From: Lysobacter sp. CFH 32150
GTDB lineage: Bacteria > Pseudomonadota > Gammaproteobacteria > Xanthomonadales > Xanthomonadaceae
Direction: 5' to 3'
NCBI RefSeq assembly: GCF_022758295.1
Contig: NZ_JALDWJ010000008.1
Coordinates: 214,698-278,697, forward strand
DNA length: 64,000 nucleotides
Part shown: in pieces, positions 30,951-39,158 of the stretch
How the letters are laid out: the number at the start of each line of letters is the position of its first letter
Position numbering within the stretch: the first letter of the stretch is position 1
The notes under the pieces: generated by a model
What the model saw: the letters and a program-made list of their open reading frames with translations, nothing else
Database searches by the model: none
What the model was told of the DNA's origin: nothing
Made by a program: the position numbers and the translations under genes

Positions 30951-31583
30951 TCAGCCGCGTTGCTGCAATGCCAGGCGCACGCCGAGACCGACGAACAGGC
31001 CGCCGATGGCCCGTTGCCGCCACCGTGCCAGGCGCGCGCTGACCGACAGGTGGCGACCGAAGCGCCCGATCGCAAAAGCGATCATGGTGCTGTGGCTCAT
31101 GCCGATCAGCGACAGCAGTACGCCGAGTACCAGGAATTGCAGCCACACCAGCCCGCGCTCGGGATGCACGAACTGCGGCAGGAAAGCGAGGAAGAACAAC
31201 GCCACCTTCGGATTGAGCACGCCGGTCACCACCGAACGCCAGTACACGTTGCGTACCGGAGCAGGCAACGTTTCAGCCGCAGCATCCACACTGCGCTCGC
31301 GCCATGCCTTGATACCCAGCCAAATGAGATAGACCGCGCCGGCGTATTTGATCGCCTGGAATGCCAGCGCGGAAGTCGCCAGTACCGCCGACAGACCAAG
31401 GCCCGCGGCCAGGGCGTGGATCAGCGTCGCCGTTTCCAGGCCGAACCCGGCGCGCACGCCGCGCGCGGTGCCGCCCGCGATCGTCTGCGCGACGATCCAC
31501 GCTGTCCCCGGGCCGGGCAGCAGCACCAGCACCGCGGCGGCGGCGAGGTAGGCGAGCAGAGTGGCGGTATCGAACAGGTGCAT
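30951..31583 (-). CDS. LysE/RhtB family exporter
   Basis: The 210-residue inner-membrane protein has six hydrophobic segments and the family features LLPGPGTAWIVAQTIAGG, FGLETATLIHALAAGLGLSA and GVLNPKVALFFLAFLPQF. LysE/RhtB proteins export amino acids or related metabolites; the substrate here is unknown. The ATG at 31583 follows GGAGATCGCC. Confidence 0.9.
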   Translation of the reverse strand: MHLFDTATLLAYLAAAAVLVLLPGPGTAWIVAQTIAGGTARGVRAGFGLETATLIHALAAGLGLSAVLATSALAFQAIKYAGAVYLIWLGIKAWRERSVDAAAETLPAPVRNVYWRSVVTGVLNPKVALFFLAFLPQFVHPERGLVWLQFLVLGVLLSLIGMSHSTMIAFAIGRFGRHLSVSARLARWRQRAIGGLFVGLGVRLALQQRG

Positions 31584-31704
31584 GGCGATCTCCACGAAAT
31601 TGATTCTGATTCTGCGCGGTGGCCGGTCGTGCGCAAGTGGGTCCGGCGCCAACTGGCGGAACGCATCGTTTTGCCAGGGCCAAGTGGCAGCGTCCTGGCC
31701 CTAC

Positions 31705-32043
31705 TCAGTCGAGCGGCCGCCGCAGCGCCTGGAGTGCGGCATCGTCGAGCATCAGCACGATCGAAGCGTAGGTATCGATCAGGGCGAGGATGGCCTCGCG
31801 CGGACCCTGGCGCCATTCGTCGCTGCCGTAGAACGCGTCTTGGCTGGCGTCGCGTTCCACGATGTCGCGATAGGCGCGGATCAGGTAATACGAATCCGCG
31901 TCATGCGGCGATGGGCCGCAGGCCACCACGTCGACGTTCCAGCGTCGCAGCATCGGTAGCGCCTGCTGCGTCATCAGTGCGTGGAAGGCATCGCGTGTGC
32001 CGGGCTTGAGGTTGTAGCTGCGGATCTCGACAGCGTGGGTCAT
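31705..32043 (-). CDS. NIPSNAP family protein
   Basis: The 112-residue protein has the NIPSNAP ferredoxin-like pattern: VEIRSYNLKPGTRDAFHALM near the start and DSYYLIRAYRDIVERDASQDAFYGSDEWRQGP in the middle. The function of bacterial NIPSNAP proteins is mostly unknown. It lies downstream of the terminator of the HU-like gene and probably has its own promoter. Confidence 0.85.
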   Translation of the reverse strand: MTHAVEIRSYNLKPGTRDAFHALMTQQALPMLRRWNVDVVACGPSPHDADSYYLIRAYRDIVERDASQDAFYGSDEWRQGPREAILALIDTYASIVLMLDDAALQALRRPLD

Positions 32044-32061
32044 GGCCGGATCGTAGACGAG

Positions 32062-32102
32062 AAAAACAAAAAGGGCCGAATGCGCGAGGCTTCCGGCCCT
32101 TT
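32062..32102 (-). terminator. Rho-independent terminator for the HU-like gene
   Basis: A stem AAAGGGCCG/CGGCCCTTT with a T-rich tail on the minus strand lies 45 bp after the HU-like stop codon. Confidence 0.8.
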
Positions 32103-32146
32103 CTGGTTGCGAGCGGCATGCATGCCGCTCGACGGAGCGAAACGAA

Positions 32147-32527
32147 TTACGCGGCGGCGTCCTTCAGCTTCTTGAGCGGACGCACCTTCACCTTGACCGA
32201 AGCCGGCTTGGCGGCGAACCACTGCTCTTCCTTGGTGAACGGGTTGATGCCCTTGCGCTTCGGCTTGGCCGGCACGTTGACGGCGCTGATCTTCAGCAGG
32301 CCAGGCAGGGTGAACGAACCAGCGCCCTTCTTGCTGACCGACGCGTGCACGGCGCCTTCCAGCGCGGACAGCACGGCGCGCACGTCCTTGGCAGCGATGC
32401 TGGTGGCGTCAGCGATATGTGCGACCAGGCCGGACTTGCTCAGGGCTTCCTTGATCGGCTTCGGAGCGGCCGGCTTGGCGGCGGCTTTCGGAGCGGCTTT
32501 TTTCGATGCGGCTTTCTTCTTCGCCAT
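32147..32527 (-). CDS. HU-like DNA-binding protein with basic N-terminal extension
   Basis: The 126-residue protein has an N-terminal Lys/Ala/Pro-rich tail of about 30 residues (MAKKKAASKKAAPKAAAKPA) followed by an HU/IHF-like domain with KKGAGSFTLPGLLKISAVNVPAKPKRKGINPFTKEE. HU proteins bend and compact DNA; the tail resembles eukaryotic histone H1 tails. The ATG at 32527 gives the natural MAKKK start. It is flanked by an A/T-rich upstream region and its own terminator. Confidence 0.88.
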   Translation of the reverse strand: MAKKKAASKKAAPKAAAKPAAPKPIKEALSKSGLVAHIADATSIAAKDVRAVLSALEGAVHASVSKKGAGSFTLPGLLKISAVNVPAKPKRKGINPFTKEEQWFAAKPASVKVKVRPLKKLKDAAA

Positions 32528-32645
32528 ATGTGTCCTGTGGTACTCGAGATGATTGGGTTGTGCCTGGAATTCCCCCTCGGCAAGCGGAATGTAGGGCAAC
32601 CGTTTGCCGCCGCCAAGCCCCAAGAGTGGTTTTTTAGGGCTTTTT

Positions 32646-32817
32646 TTATTCCGCGGATCGGAATGGTCCGTTTTTCAGGCAATTGCTGACGGCCGCTTCC
32701 TCGATCAACGCGACCACCGCAAGCGGTTGCGAAGGCAGCGATGCATGGCTGGCATCCAGCGAAATGATCTTCTTCGCGCCCATGTGTTGGGCCATTTCGC
32801 GCTCGGTTTCAGGGGGA
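32646..32817 (-). pseudogene. C-terminal remnant of an alpha/beta hydrolase
   Basis: The frame ending in the TAA at 32646-32648 reads MAQHMGAKKIISLDASHASL and continues SQPLAVVALIEEAA, which is the C-terminal end of an alpha/beta hydrolase including the catalytic-His region (ASHASL). About 57 codons are left. Upstream the frame has no hydrolase similarity and runs into the DUF2784 gene in a different frame. It therefore looks like debris of a deletion. No full copy is seen in the window. Confidence 0.65.
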
Positions 32818-33240
32818 TTAGCCCTTGCGGTGCAGCGGGAATGCGCCCGGCGGTACCCACCACCACGTGGCGACCACCAACGCGGCGAAGCCGGTGTAGG
32901 TGGTGACGAATGCCCACCACGGCGCCTCGAAGAAGATCAGCCGCGACAGCCAGTGCTCGATGAAGGATTCGCGATAGCTGGCTTGCCCGGCAAGGCTGCG
33001 CAGGTGCTGCTCCCAAGTGGTCAGCGGGCACAGTGCGCCCAGCCAAGCCTGCACGACGACGAACACCATCAGCAGCACATGCACCAGGCGGAACCAGACA
33101 TTCCGCACCCAAGCCCAGTAGCACCAGGCGCCGAGCAGCACGGCGAACTGCCCCAGTACGACGAACGCCACGATGCCCACATGCAGCATCAGGATCGCAT
33201 CGGCCAAGTACGCGGCCATGCCGGGCGACAGTGCAATCAT
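32818..33240 (-). CDS. DUF2784 family membrane protein
   Basis: The 140-residue protein has four hydrophobic segments and the DUF2784 pattern: ADAILMLHVGIVAFVVLGQ, VHVLLMVFVVVQAWLGALCPLTTWE and FFEAPWWAFVTTYTGFAALV. Function unknown. Its stop codon abuts the hydrolase remnant downstream. The start could also be the ATG seven codons downstream. Confidence 0.85.
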   Translation of the reverse strand: MIALSPGMAAYLADAILMLHVGIVAFVVLGQFAVLLGAWCYWAWVRNVWFRLVHVLLMVFVVVQAWLGALCPLTTWEQHLRSLAGQASYRESFIEHWLSRLIFFEAPWWAFVTTYTGFAALVVATWWWVPPGAFPLHRKG

Positions 33241-33269
33241 GGTCGACTACGTGCTCCGTCGAGTCGCAG

Positions 33270-33845
33270 TCAGCCTTTGCAAGCGGGCAGGTAGCGGCGC
33301 AGCGCTTCCGCGCCTTCGGTGCTGCAGCGCCAGTTGATCGTCCCACTCTGCAGGTTCGCGTCTGGATGCAGGCGGATCTTCGCACCGGCGGCCAGCGTAC
33401 CGTTGAGCGTGACGATGACCGCGCCATTGGCGCCGACGTCGATCCGCGATACGGCACCGTCAGCGAAGCTCTCCGCCGGGCCGAGGCCCGCCTCCTGTGC
33501 GTTCGCCGGCCACTTTCCGGTGCTCACGTAGAACTCCGACAGCGCAACCTTGAACATCGCGGCGCGGCTCAGGGCATCCGTCGCCAGCCGGCGTTTGTCC
33601 TGCTCGGCCGCCTGGGCATCCAGCGCTTCCCGTGCACCACTGACGCTGCGCTCGATGGAGGCGTCGAGGTTCCCGGCGATGTTGTCCGCCTCGGTGCGTG
33701 CCTTCGCCAGGTTGACCTCGGTGGCTTTGGTCAACGCATCGGCCTGCGCCGCGGCGCGCGGCTGCACTACGAAGTGGTCGTAGAGCAGCAGCGCGGCGAG
33801 GACCCCGAGCAGGGCGGCGGCAAGCGTGATGGCGAATTGTTTCAT
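33270..33845 (-). CDS. Membrane-anchored protein with a type IV pilin C-terminal domain
   Basis: The 191-residue protein starts with a plain membrane anchor (MKQFAITLAAALLGVLAALL), not a prepilin leader with a GFTLIE motif. A helical, coiled-coil-like stretch of about 80 residues follows. The C-terminal domain resembles type IVa pilin globular domains: AMFKVALSEFYVSTGKWPAN and a disulfide-type C-terminus WRCSTEGAEALRRYLPACKG with two Cys. Without a prepilin peptidase site it should remain an inner-membrane protein with a periplasmic pilin-like head. Its start lies 4 bp after the CPBP gene, suggesting co-transcription. Confidence 0.75.
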   Translation of the reverse strand: MKQFAITLAAALLGVLAALLLYDHFVVQPRAAAQADALTKATEVNLAKARTEADNIAGNLDASIERSVSGAREALDAQAAEQDKRRLATDALSRAAMFKVALSEFYVSTGKWPANAQEAGLGPAESFADGAVSRIDVGANGAVIVTLNGTLAAGAKIRLHPDANLQSGTINWRCSTEGAEALRRYLPACKG

Positions 33846-33849
33846 GGGC

Positions 33850-34719
33850 TCACTCAGCATGATGATGGAAGGGTGGTGCTTGCGCAGTGAGTTGGCGAAA
33901 CGCAAAGGCTGCCACTGCCGCAAGGAACGAGACTGCAACAACGTGTAACCCAACCGACGTACCCAGTGGGCTGGCGATCACCCCGTACTGGATCGGCAGG
34001 ATGCAGAAGTCTCCAACGGCATGCAGCAGCACCGACGGCCGGATCGAACGGGTCAGGTAGACCAGCAGGCCATGCACGCTGCTGTAAGCCATGAAAAACG
34101 GCACGAACGCCCAGGTGGCGTAAGCGTGTGTCCGATGCACGAGATAGAACAGCACCGCGACCACCAGAATGCCGATCACCCAGCCGTAGCGCGTCTGCAG
34201 CAGCGACAACATGTAGCCGCGAAACGCTGCTTCCTCGACGACGCCGGCCACGCTGGCCAGGCCAAGGAAGCACGCCAGGATGGTCCATGACGGCAATGAA
34301 GACAGGTCGTGGGGTGCTGCATAAGCCTCATCCGGCAAAGGGGCAAGTAATCCGGTCAGCAACGCCAAGACCAAAGCAGCCGCCAGTCCGAGCCCACCCG
34401 CCAACAATGCCCAGCCCCACGCCGACCTGGAGAGCGGAGTGCTTCGCAACAAAGCGCGTCGGCGTTCGGCGCCGATGCGCGGCCACCCGCGACCATCCAG
34501 GAACCGCCAGAACATCCACAACCACAGCCACGTCGCGGGCAGAAACCACGGTAGCGCCGGGCTCAGTTTGAGATTGACGTACAACAGCACGCCAAACGGC
34601 GCCTGTCCCAGTACGAGCACGGTAAAGCCGAGCAGCACTGCGCGCAGGGCGATGGGTAGTCGCCCCCACAGATCGAGAATCCGCTGTGACAGAGGCCGCG
34701 ATGTCGTTGGGTTTGCCAT
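33850..34719 (-). CDS. CPBP family intramembrane metalloprotease
   Basis: The 289-residue protein has about eight hydrophobic helices. The three CPBP (Abi/CAAX protease-like) motifs are VVEEAAFRGYM with Glu162, Glu163 and Arg167, a His motif LVHRTHAYATW, and LHAVGDF. These bind zinc in the membrane. Substrates of bacterial members are mostly unknown. The neighbouring pilin-domain protein is a candidate partner only by position. Confidence 0.85.
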   Translation of the reverse strand: MANPTTSRPLSQRILDLWGRLPIALRAVLLGFTVLVLGQAPFGVLLYVNLKLSPALPWFLPATWLWLWMFWRFLDGRGWPRIGAERRRALLRSTPLSRSAWGWALLAGGLGLAAALVLALLTGLLAPLPDEAYAAPHDLSSLPSWTILACFLGLASVAGVVEEAAFRGYMLSLLQTRYGWVIGILVVAVLFYLVHRTHAYATWAFVPFFMAYSSVHGLLVYLTRSIRPSVLLHAVGDFCILPIQYGVIASPLGTSVGLHVVAVSFLAAVAAFAFRQLTAQAPPFHHHAE

Positions 34720-34745
34720 CGCAAGCCTCGTCCCCAGTCGTCAGC

Positions 34746-36794
34746 TCAATCTTCTTCCTGCTTCGGCTTGTATGCTTCAACGAGCTTCTGCTGCACGTTC
34801 GCAGGCACCGGCTCGTAGTGGCTGAAATCCAGCGAGTAGCGGCCCCGGCCGGCCGTCACTGACTTCAGCTCCGCGGCATAGCCCTCCAGCTCCGATAGCG
34901 GCACCTGCGCCTTGACCACGATCTCGTGGCCGCGCAGCGAGTCGGTGCCGTTGATACGGGCGCGCTTGGAGGAGAGGCCGCCGCTGATGTCGCCCATGTG
35001 CTGTTCGGGGGCGCTGACTTCGAGGTCGACGATCGGTTCCAGCACCTGTGGCCGTGCCTTGCCGATCGCGTCGAGGAAGGCCTTCTTGCCGGCGGCGACG
35101 AAGGCGACCTCCTTGCTGTCGACGCTGTGGTGCTTGCCGTCGTAGACGATGACGCGCACGTCCTGCAGCGGATAACCGGCGATGGCGCCGGCATGCAGCA
35201 CCTGGCGCACGCCTTTCTCGACCGCGGGGATGAACTGGCCGGGGATGGTGCCGCCCTTCACTTCATCGACGAATTCGAAGCCAGTGCCACGAGGCAGCGG
35301 TTCGATGCGCAGGAACACCTCGCCGAACTGGCCGGCGCCGCCGGTCTGTTTCTTGTGGCGGTGGTGGCCTTCGGCCTTGGCGGCCACGGTTTCGCGATAG
35401 GCGATGCGCGGCGGGCGCGTTTTCACTTCGACGCCGTACTTGTCCTTGAGCCTGTCGATCATCACCCGCAGGTGCAGATCGGAGAGGCCGCGGATCACGG
35501 TTTCGTTCAACTCGGCCTGGTGTTCGACCGCAAACGCTGGGTCTTCCTCGGCGAGTTTGTGCAGCGCGCCCGACAGCTTCTGCTCCTGGCCCTTGTGCGC
35601 GGCTTCGACCGCGAGCCCGAACATCGGCCTGGGGAAATCCAGCGGCGCGAGGTGGATCTCGTCCTCATCGTGGCTGTCATGCAGCACCGCGTCGAAATGC
35701 AGTTCGTCGATCTTGGCAATCGCCGCGATGTCGCCGGGAATCGCCTGTCCGATCTCAAGATGGTCCTTGCCCTTGACCTTGAAGAGGTGGCCGACCTTGA
35801 ACGGCTTCTTGCCATCGTCGACAAACAGTTGCGTGTCCTTCTTCACGGTGCCCTGGTAGATGCGGAAGATCCCGAGCTTGCCGACGAAGGGATCGTTGAC
35901 GATCTTGAACACGTCGGCGATGACGTGCGCGCTGGGATCGGGTTTGGCCGCGATTGGCATGGTGCTGCCATTCGCGCCCTTCACGAACGGTGGCGGGTTG
36001 GCTTCGGTCGGATTCGGGAAGAGCTTTTCGGCGACGTCGAGCAATTCCTTGATGCCGACACCGCTGCGTGCGGAGACGAAGCACACTGGGATCAGGTGGC
36101 CTTCGCGCAGGCACTGTTCGAACGCATCGTGCAGTTCCTGCCCGCTGAGGCCGCCTTCGCCGAGGTCGAGGTAGTGGTCCATCACCGTTTCATTGACCTC
36201 GACCACCTGGTCGATGATCTTCTGGTGCCAATCGGCGACGGGGCCGAGGTCGCTATCGCCCGTGTTGTTGCCGAAGCAGTCGATGACTTTCGTGCCGCCA
36301 TCCGCGGGCAGATTCAGCGGCAATACTTCCGAGCCGAAGGTGTCGCGCAATTCATCGAGGACGCGGGCGCTATCGGCGTCGGCGTGGTCGATCTTGTTGA
36401 CGACGATGGCGCGGCAGAGGTTGCGGCCCTTGGCGTAGTCCATCATCCGGCGCGTGCCGTATTCGACGCCGGCATCGGCATCGACGACGATCGCGACGGT
36501 CTCGACAGCGGCCAGCGCAGACAATGTCGGCCCACGGAAATCGGGGTAGCCGGGCGTGTCGATCAGGTTGACGTGGATGCCTGCGTGGTCGGTACTGGCG
36601 ATCGCGGCGTCGATGGAATGGCCGCGTTCCTTTTCGATCGCATCGAAGTCGGAAACGGTGCTGCCGCGCTCGATCGTGCCTGCCGTCTGTATGGCGCCGC
36701 CGGCATGCAGCAGGGCTTCGAACAACGTTGTTTTGCCGGCGCCAGGGTGGCCTGCCAAGGCCACGTTGCGGATCTGTTCGGTCGTGTAGGACAT
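34746..36794 (-). CDS. Second elongation factor G (EF-G-like GTPase)
   Basis: The 681-residue protein has the EF-G domain order: GTPase domain with GHPGAGKTT (15-23), DTPGYPDF and NKID, then domains II-V ending in SHYEPVPANVQQKLVEAYK. It differs from the main FusA found in the str operon and belongs to the EF-G II/FusA2-like group that often lacks an essential translation role. No ribosomal genes are near. The ATG at 36794 follows GGGAGAGACGGCCTC; a longer start at 36824 is less likely. Confidence 0.88.
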   Translation of the reverse strand: MSYTTEQIRNVALAGHPGAGKTTLFEALLHAGGAIQTAGTIERGSTVSDFDAIEKERGHSIDAAIASTDHAGIHVNLIDTPGYPDFRGPTLSALAAVETVAIVVDADAGVEYGTRRMMDYAKGRNLCRAIVVNKIDHADADSARVLDELRDTFGSEVLPLNLPADGGTKVIDCFGNNTGDSDLGPVADWHQKIIDQVVEVNETVMDHYLDLGEGGLSGQELHDAFEQCLREGHLIPVCFVSARSGVGIKELLDVAEKLFPNPTEANPPPFVKGANGSTMPIAAKPDPSAHVIADVFKIVNDPFVGKLGIFRIYQGTVKKDTQLFVDDGKKPFKVGHLFKVKGKDHLEIGQAIPGDIAAIAKIDELHFDAVLHDSHDEDEIHLAPLDFPRPMFGLAVEAAHKGQEQKLSGALHKLAEEDPAFAVEHQAELNETVIRGLSDLHLRVMIDRLKDKYGVEVKTRPPRIAYRETVAAKAEGHHRHKKQTGGAGQFGEVFLRIEPLPRGTGFEFVDEVKGGTIPGQFIPAVEKGVRQVLHAGAIAGYPLQDVRVIVYDGKHHSVDSKEVAFVAAGKKAFLDAIGKARPQVLEPIVDLEVSAPEQHMGDISGGLSSKRARINGTDSLRGHEIVVKAQVPLSELEGYAAELKSVTAGRGRYSLDFSHYEPVPANVQQKLVEAYKPKQEED

Positions 36795-36960
36795 GAGGCC
36801 GTCTCTCCCATGGTTAGGGTGCAAAGAGGGCCGTCATGGCTGTCCGCATTGGAAGCGCTGCCGTCCGAGCAGGCGCTCGGCGGGCGGTCATGGCGGGTAC
36901 CGGCGTTTTGCCGCCGGGAGGGCAAGCCTCCCGCACCGGGCCGGGGCGGTCAAGCGCCTT

Positions 36961-37070
36961 GCTCCCTCCCTTTCGCGCAGCGAAGGGGAGGGTTGGGGAG
37001 GGGCGCTCTTTGGTTTTCACATCAAAAGCACCCTCTCCCAGCCTCCCCCTGCTGCGCAAGGGGAGGAGCC
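36961..37070. repeat. Inverted CT/GA-rich repeat pair in a 347 bp gap
   Basis: The gap between the EF-G and OsmC genes holds two related arms, GCTCCCTCCCTTTCGCGCAG... at 36961-37008 and its approximate inverse ending AAGGGGAGGAGCC at 37030-37070. Such GGGGAGGG-type palindromes are frequent dispersed repeats in this family. No gene is supported in the gap. Confidence 0.65.
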
Positions 37071-37141
37071 AAAGGCAAGGGCGATGCATTCGTAACACCA
37101 GCACGGGTAGGCTGTGCCTCCCATCCGAATGGAGTCACGCC

Positions 37142-37576
37142 ATGGGCATTTCGCGACACGCCACCGCGCACTGGGAAGGCGATCTCAAGAGCGGGCAGGG
37201 CAAACTCAATACGCCGCAAAGCGGGTTGTTGGCCGACACGCGTTACGGGTTCAGCACCCGGTTCGGCGACGTCAAAGGCACCAACCCGGAAGAGTTGATC
37301 GCCGCCGCCCATGCCGGCTGCTTCACCATGGCGCTGTCGGCCAAGCTGACCGAGGCGGGGCATCCGCCAGAGGCGATCGATACCCGCGCCGACGTGGACC
37401 TGTCGATGGAAGGCGGGCCGACGATCAGTGCGATCCGACTGACCGTGACCGCCCAGGTACCGGGCATCGATGCGGCCAAGTTTCGTTCCGTGGCCGACGA
37501 TGCCAAGCAGAACTGCCCGGTGTCGAAGGCGCTGAGCGCGGTGCCGATCACGATGGAAGCCGAGCTCGTTGGCTGA
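37142..37576 (+). CDS. OsmC family peroxiredoxin
   Basis: The 144-residue protein has both redox cysteines of the OsmC/Ohr family, Cys60 (HAGCFTMALS) and Cys125 (NCPVSKAL), and the typical NPEELIAAAHAGCF segment. It is most like OsmC, which reduces organic hydroperoxides under osmotic or stationary-phase stress. GGAG precedes the start. Its end overlaps the start of the following hydrolase gene by 8 bp if the TTG start is used. Confidence 0.92.
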   Translation: MGISRHATAHWEGDLKSGQGKLNTPQSGLLADTRYGFSTRFGDVKGTNPEELIAAAHAGCFTMALSAKLTEAGHPPEAIDTRADVDLSMEGGPTISAIRLTVTAQVPGIDAAKFRSVADDAKQNCPVSKALSAVPITMEAELVG

Positions 37577-38252
37577 GCGCGTGCCCGTCTTGCTCGTGCA
37601 TGGCGCGGGCGGCGGCGGTTGGGAGTGGAATGCGTGGCGCGGCGTGTTCGCCGCACATGGTTTCGACGTGCATGCGCCGGATCTGCAACCCGCTTCGCAA
37701 GGCCTGGCTGCGACCATGTTCGAGGATTACCTCATGCAGGTACGCGCTGCGATGGAAGCGCTGCCACGACCGCGCGTACTCGTCGGCGCGAGCCTCGGCG
37801 GCCTACTGGCGATGGCGTGTGCGGAGGCCGCCGATGCCTTGGTGCTGGTCAATCCGATCCCGCCGTCGCCCTGGCACGCATCGTTGTCGCAATTCGAGCG
37901 GCCCGCCGTAGTGCCATGGCAACGCGATGCTCGCCTGGCATCGACGCGACGCGCGATGCCAGACAGCGATGATGCGAGCGCGCTGTTTGCATTCCGTCAT
38001 TGGCGCGATGAAAGCGGGGCCGTGCTGCGTGCGGCACATGCCGGCATTGCGGTCGAACGGCCCGCCTGCCCGGTGCTGTGCATCGCCTCTGCGCAGGATG
38101 ACGATGTGCCGCCGGAGACCACTGCAGCGCTTGCCGGGGCCTTGGGAGCCAGCCTGTTGCGGGTGTCGTTGACCAGCCATGTCGGGCCGTTGCTGGGGCG
38201 CGATGCATCGGCCGTAGCGGCGCAGGCAGCCGCCTGGCTGTCGGCCCGCTAA
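37569..38252 (+). CDS. Alpha/beta hydrolase
   Basis: The 227-residue protein has VLLVHGAGGGGWEW as oxyanion region, the nucleophile elbow GASLGGLLA, an acidic residue in ASAQDDDVP and a His in LTSHVGPLLG. The substrate is unknown. The start is either TTG at 37569 (GGAAG upstream) or GTG at 37581, both close to the OsmC stop, indicating translational coupling with that gene. Confidence 0.85.
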   Translation: MAERVPVLLVHGAGGGGWEWNAWRGVFAAHGFDVHAPDLQPASQGLAATMFEDYLMQVRAAMEALPRPRVLVGASLGGLLAMACAEAADALVLVNPIPPSPWHASLSQFERPAVVPWQRDARLASTRRAMPDSDDASALFAFRHWRDESGAVLRAAHAGIAVERPACPVLCIASAQDDDVPPETTAALAGALGASLLRVSLTSHVGPLLGRDASAVAAQAAAWLSAR

Positions 38253-38342
38253 ACGGTTCCGGGAGGACCGGCCGGATTCAGCAGCCGTTGACGCATCCGA
38301 TCCGACGATGCACCCGCGCCATCCCGGCACTGGAGTCAACGA

Positions 38343-39104
38343 ATGAAGCGTCTGTCCGCCACCCTGCTTGCCCTTGGCCTCGCGGCCGCCGCCGGTATGG
38401 CGTCGGCGCAGACGTATGGCACCTATGGGAACAATGCCCCTTATTACCGCAACAGCGGCTATACCAATACCAACCAGGTGTACCCGGACCGTTACGGCAA
38501 TACCAACTCGGCGATCTACGACTATGCGCGCGTGATTCGCGTCGATCCGGTCATCGATTCGCGCTACGGCTACGGCAACACGGCGAACCAGGGCCAGAAC
38601 TGCTACGAGCGCACCACGGTCGAAGGCAATGACGGCTACTACGGCAATGACCCGTACCGCCGTGATGATTATTACGGCAATGACCCGTACCGCCGTGACA
38701 ACTACGGCCGCGATCCGTACTACCCGCAGCAGTCCGGCTACGGCACCAACACCGGCCGCACCATGGCGACCGTGATCGGCGGCATCGCCGGCGCGGTGCT
38801 CGGCAGCAAGGTCGGTGGCGGCACCGGCACCTACGCCGCGACGGCGATCGGCACGATGGTCGGAGGCATGGCTGGCCGACAGATCTACGAAAGCTCGCAG
38901 CGCAATCGCCAGCCGCGCACAGGCACGGTGCGCATCTGCGATCCGGTGCCCGCGCGCAGCGGTTACGGCAGTTATCCGGTCAATGAAGGCAGCGTCACGG
39001 GGTACGACGTGACCTACGAATACGCCGGCCGCCAGTTCACTTCCCGCACCAACTACCACCCGGGCGACCGCATCCGCGTGCGAGTGGATGTGCGGCCCGA
39101 GTGA
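38343..39104 (+). CDS. Glycine-zipper (17 kDa antigen type) surface protein
   Basis: The 253-residue protein has a signal peptide (cleavage after ASA, near residue 22), a Tyr/Asn/Gly-rich region, and a glycine-zipper double-helix segment TVIGGIAGAVLGSKVGGG...GTMVGGMAGRQIY (about 142-181) like the 17 kDa surface antigen family. The last 60 residues form a folded beta domain with SGYGSYPVNEGSVTGYDVTYEY. It probably sits at the outer membrane or in the periplasm. GGAG lies 8 bp upstream of the start. Confidence 0.85.
   Translation: MKRLSATLLALGLAAAAGMASAQTYGTYGNNAPYYRNSGYTNTNQVYPDRYGNTNSAIYDYARVIRVDPVIDSRYGYGNTANQGQNCYERTTVEGNDGYYGNDPYRRDDYYGNDPYRRDNYGRDPYYPQQSGYGTNTGRTMATVIGGIAGAVLGSKVGGGTGTYAATAIGTMVGGMAGRQIYESSQRNRQPRTGTVRICDPVPARSGYGSYPVNEGSVTGYDVTYEYAGRQFTSRTNYHPGDRIRVRVDVRPE
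38637..38702 (+). repeat. Two in-frame 33 bp tandem units
   Basis: Two 33 bp units encode YYGNDPYRRDD and YYGNDPYRRDN in tandem inside the glycine-zipper gene. The near identity at DNA level suggests recent duplication and possible length variation between strains. Confidence 0.9.
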
Positions 39105-39134
39105 CCGCGGCGAAAAAGAATCGGGGGTGGAGTT

Positions 39135-39158
39135 GGGGGCCGCAAGGCCCCCTTCTTT
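39135..39158 (+). terminator. Rho-independent terminator after the glycine-zipper gene
   Basis: GGGGGCC and GGCCCCC enclose a GCAA loop and are followed by TTCTTT. It overlaps the end of the convergent Crp-like gene by 2 bp. Confidence 0.85.

Noticed and set aside
36814..37104. Small frames in the EF-G to OsmC gap
   Set aside because: They are low-complexity translations of an inverted repeat.
34926..37298. 790-codon plus-strand open frame
   Set aside because: It is antisense to the EF-G gene, has no domain and reflects the GC-rich codon pattern of the real gene.
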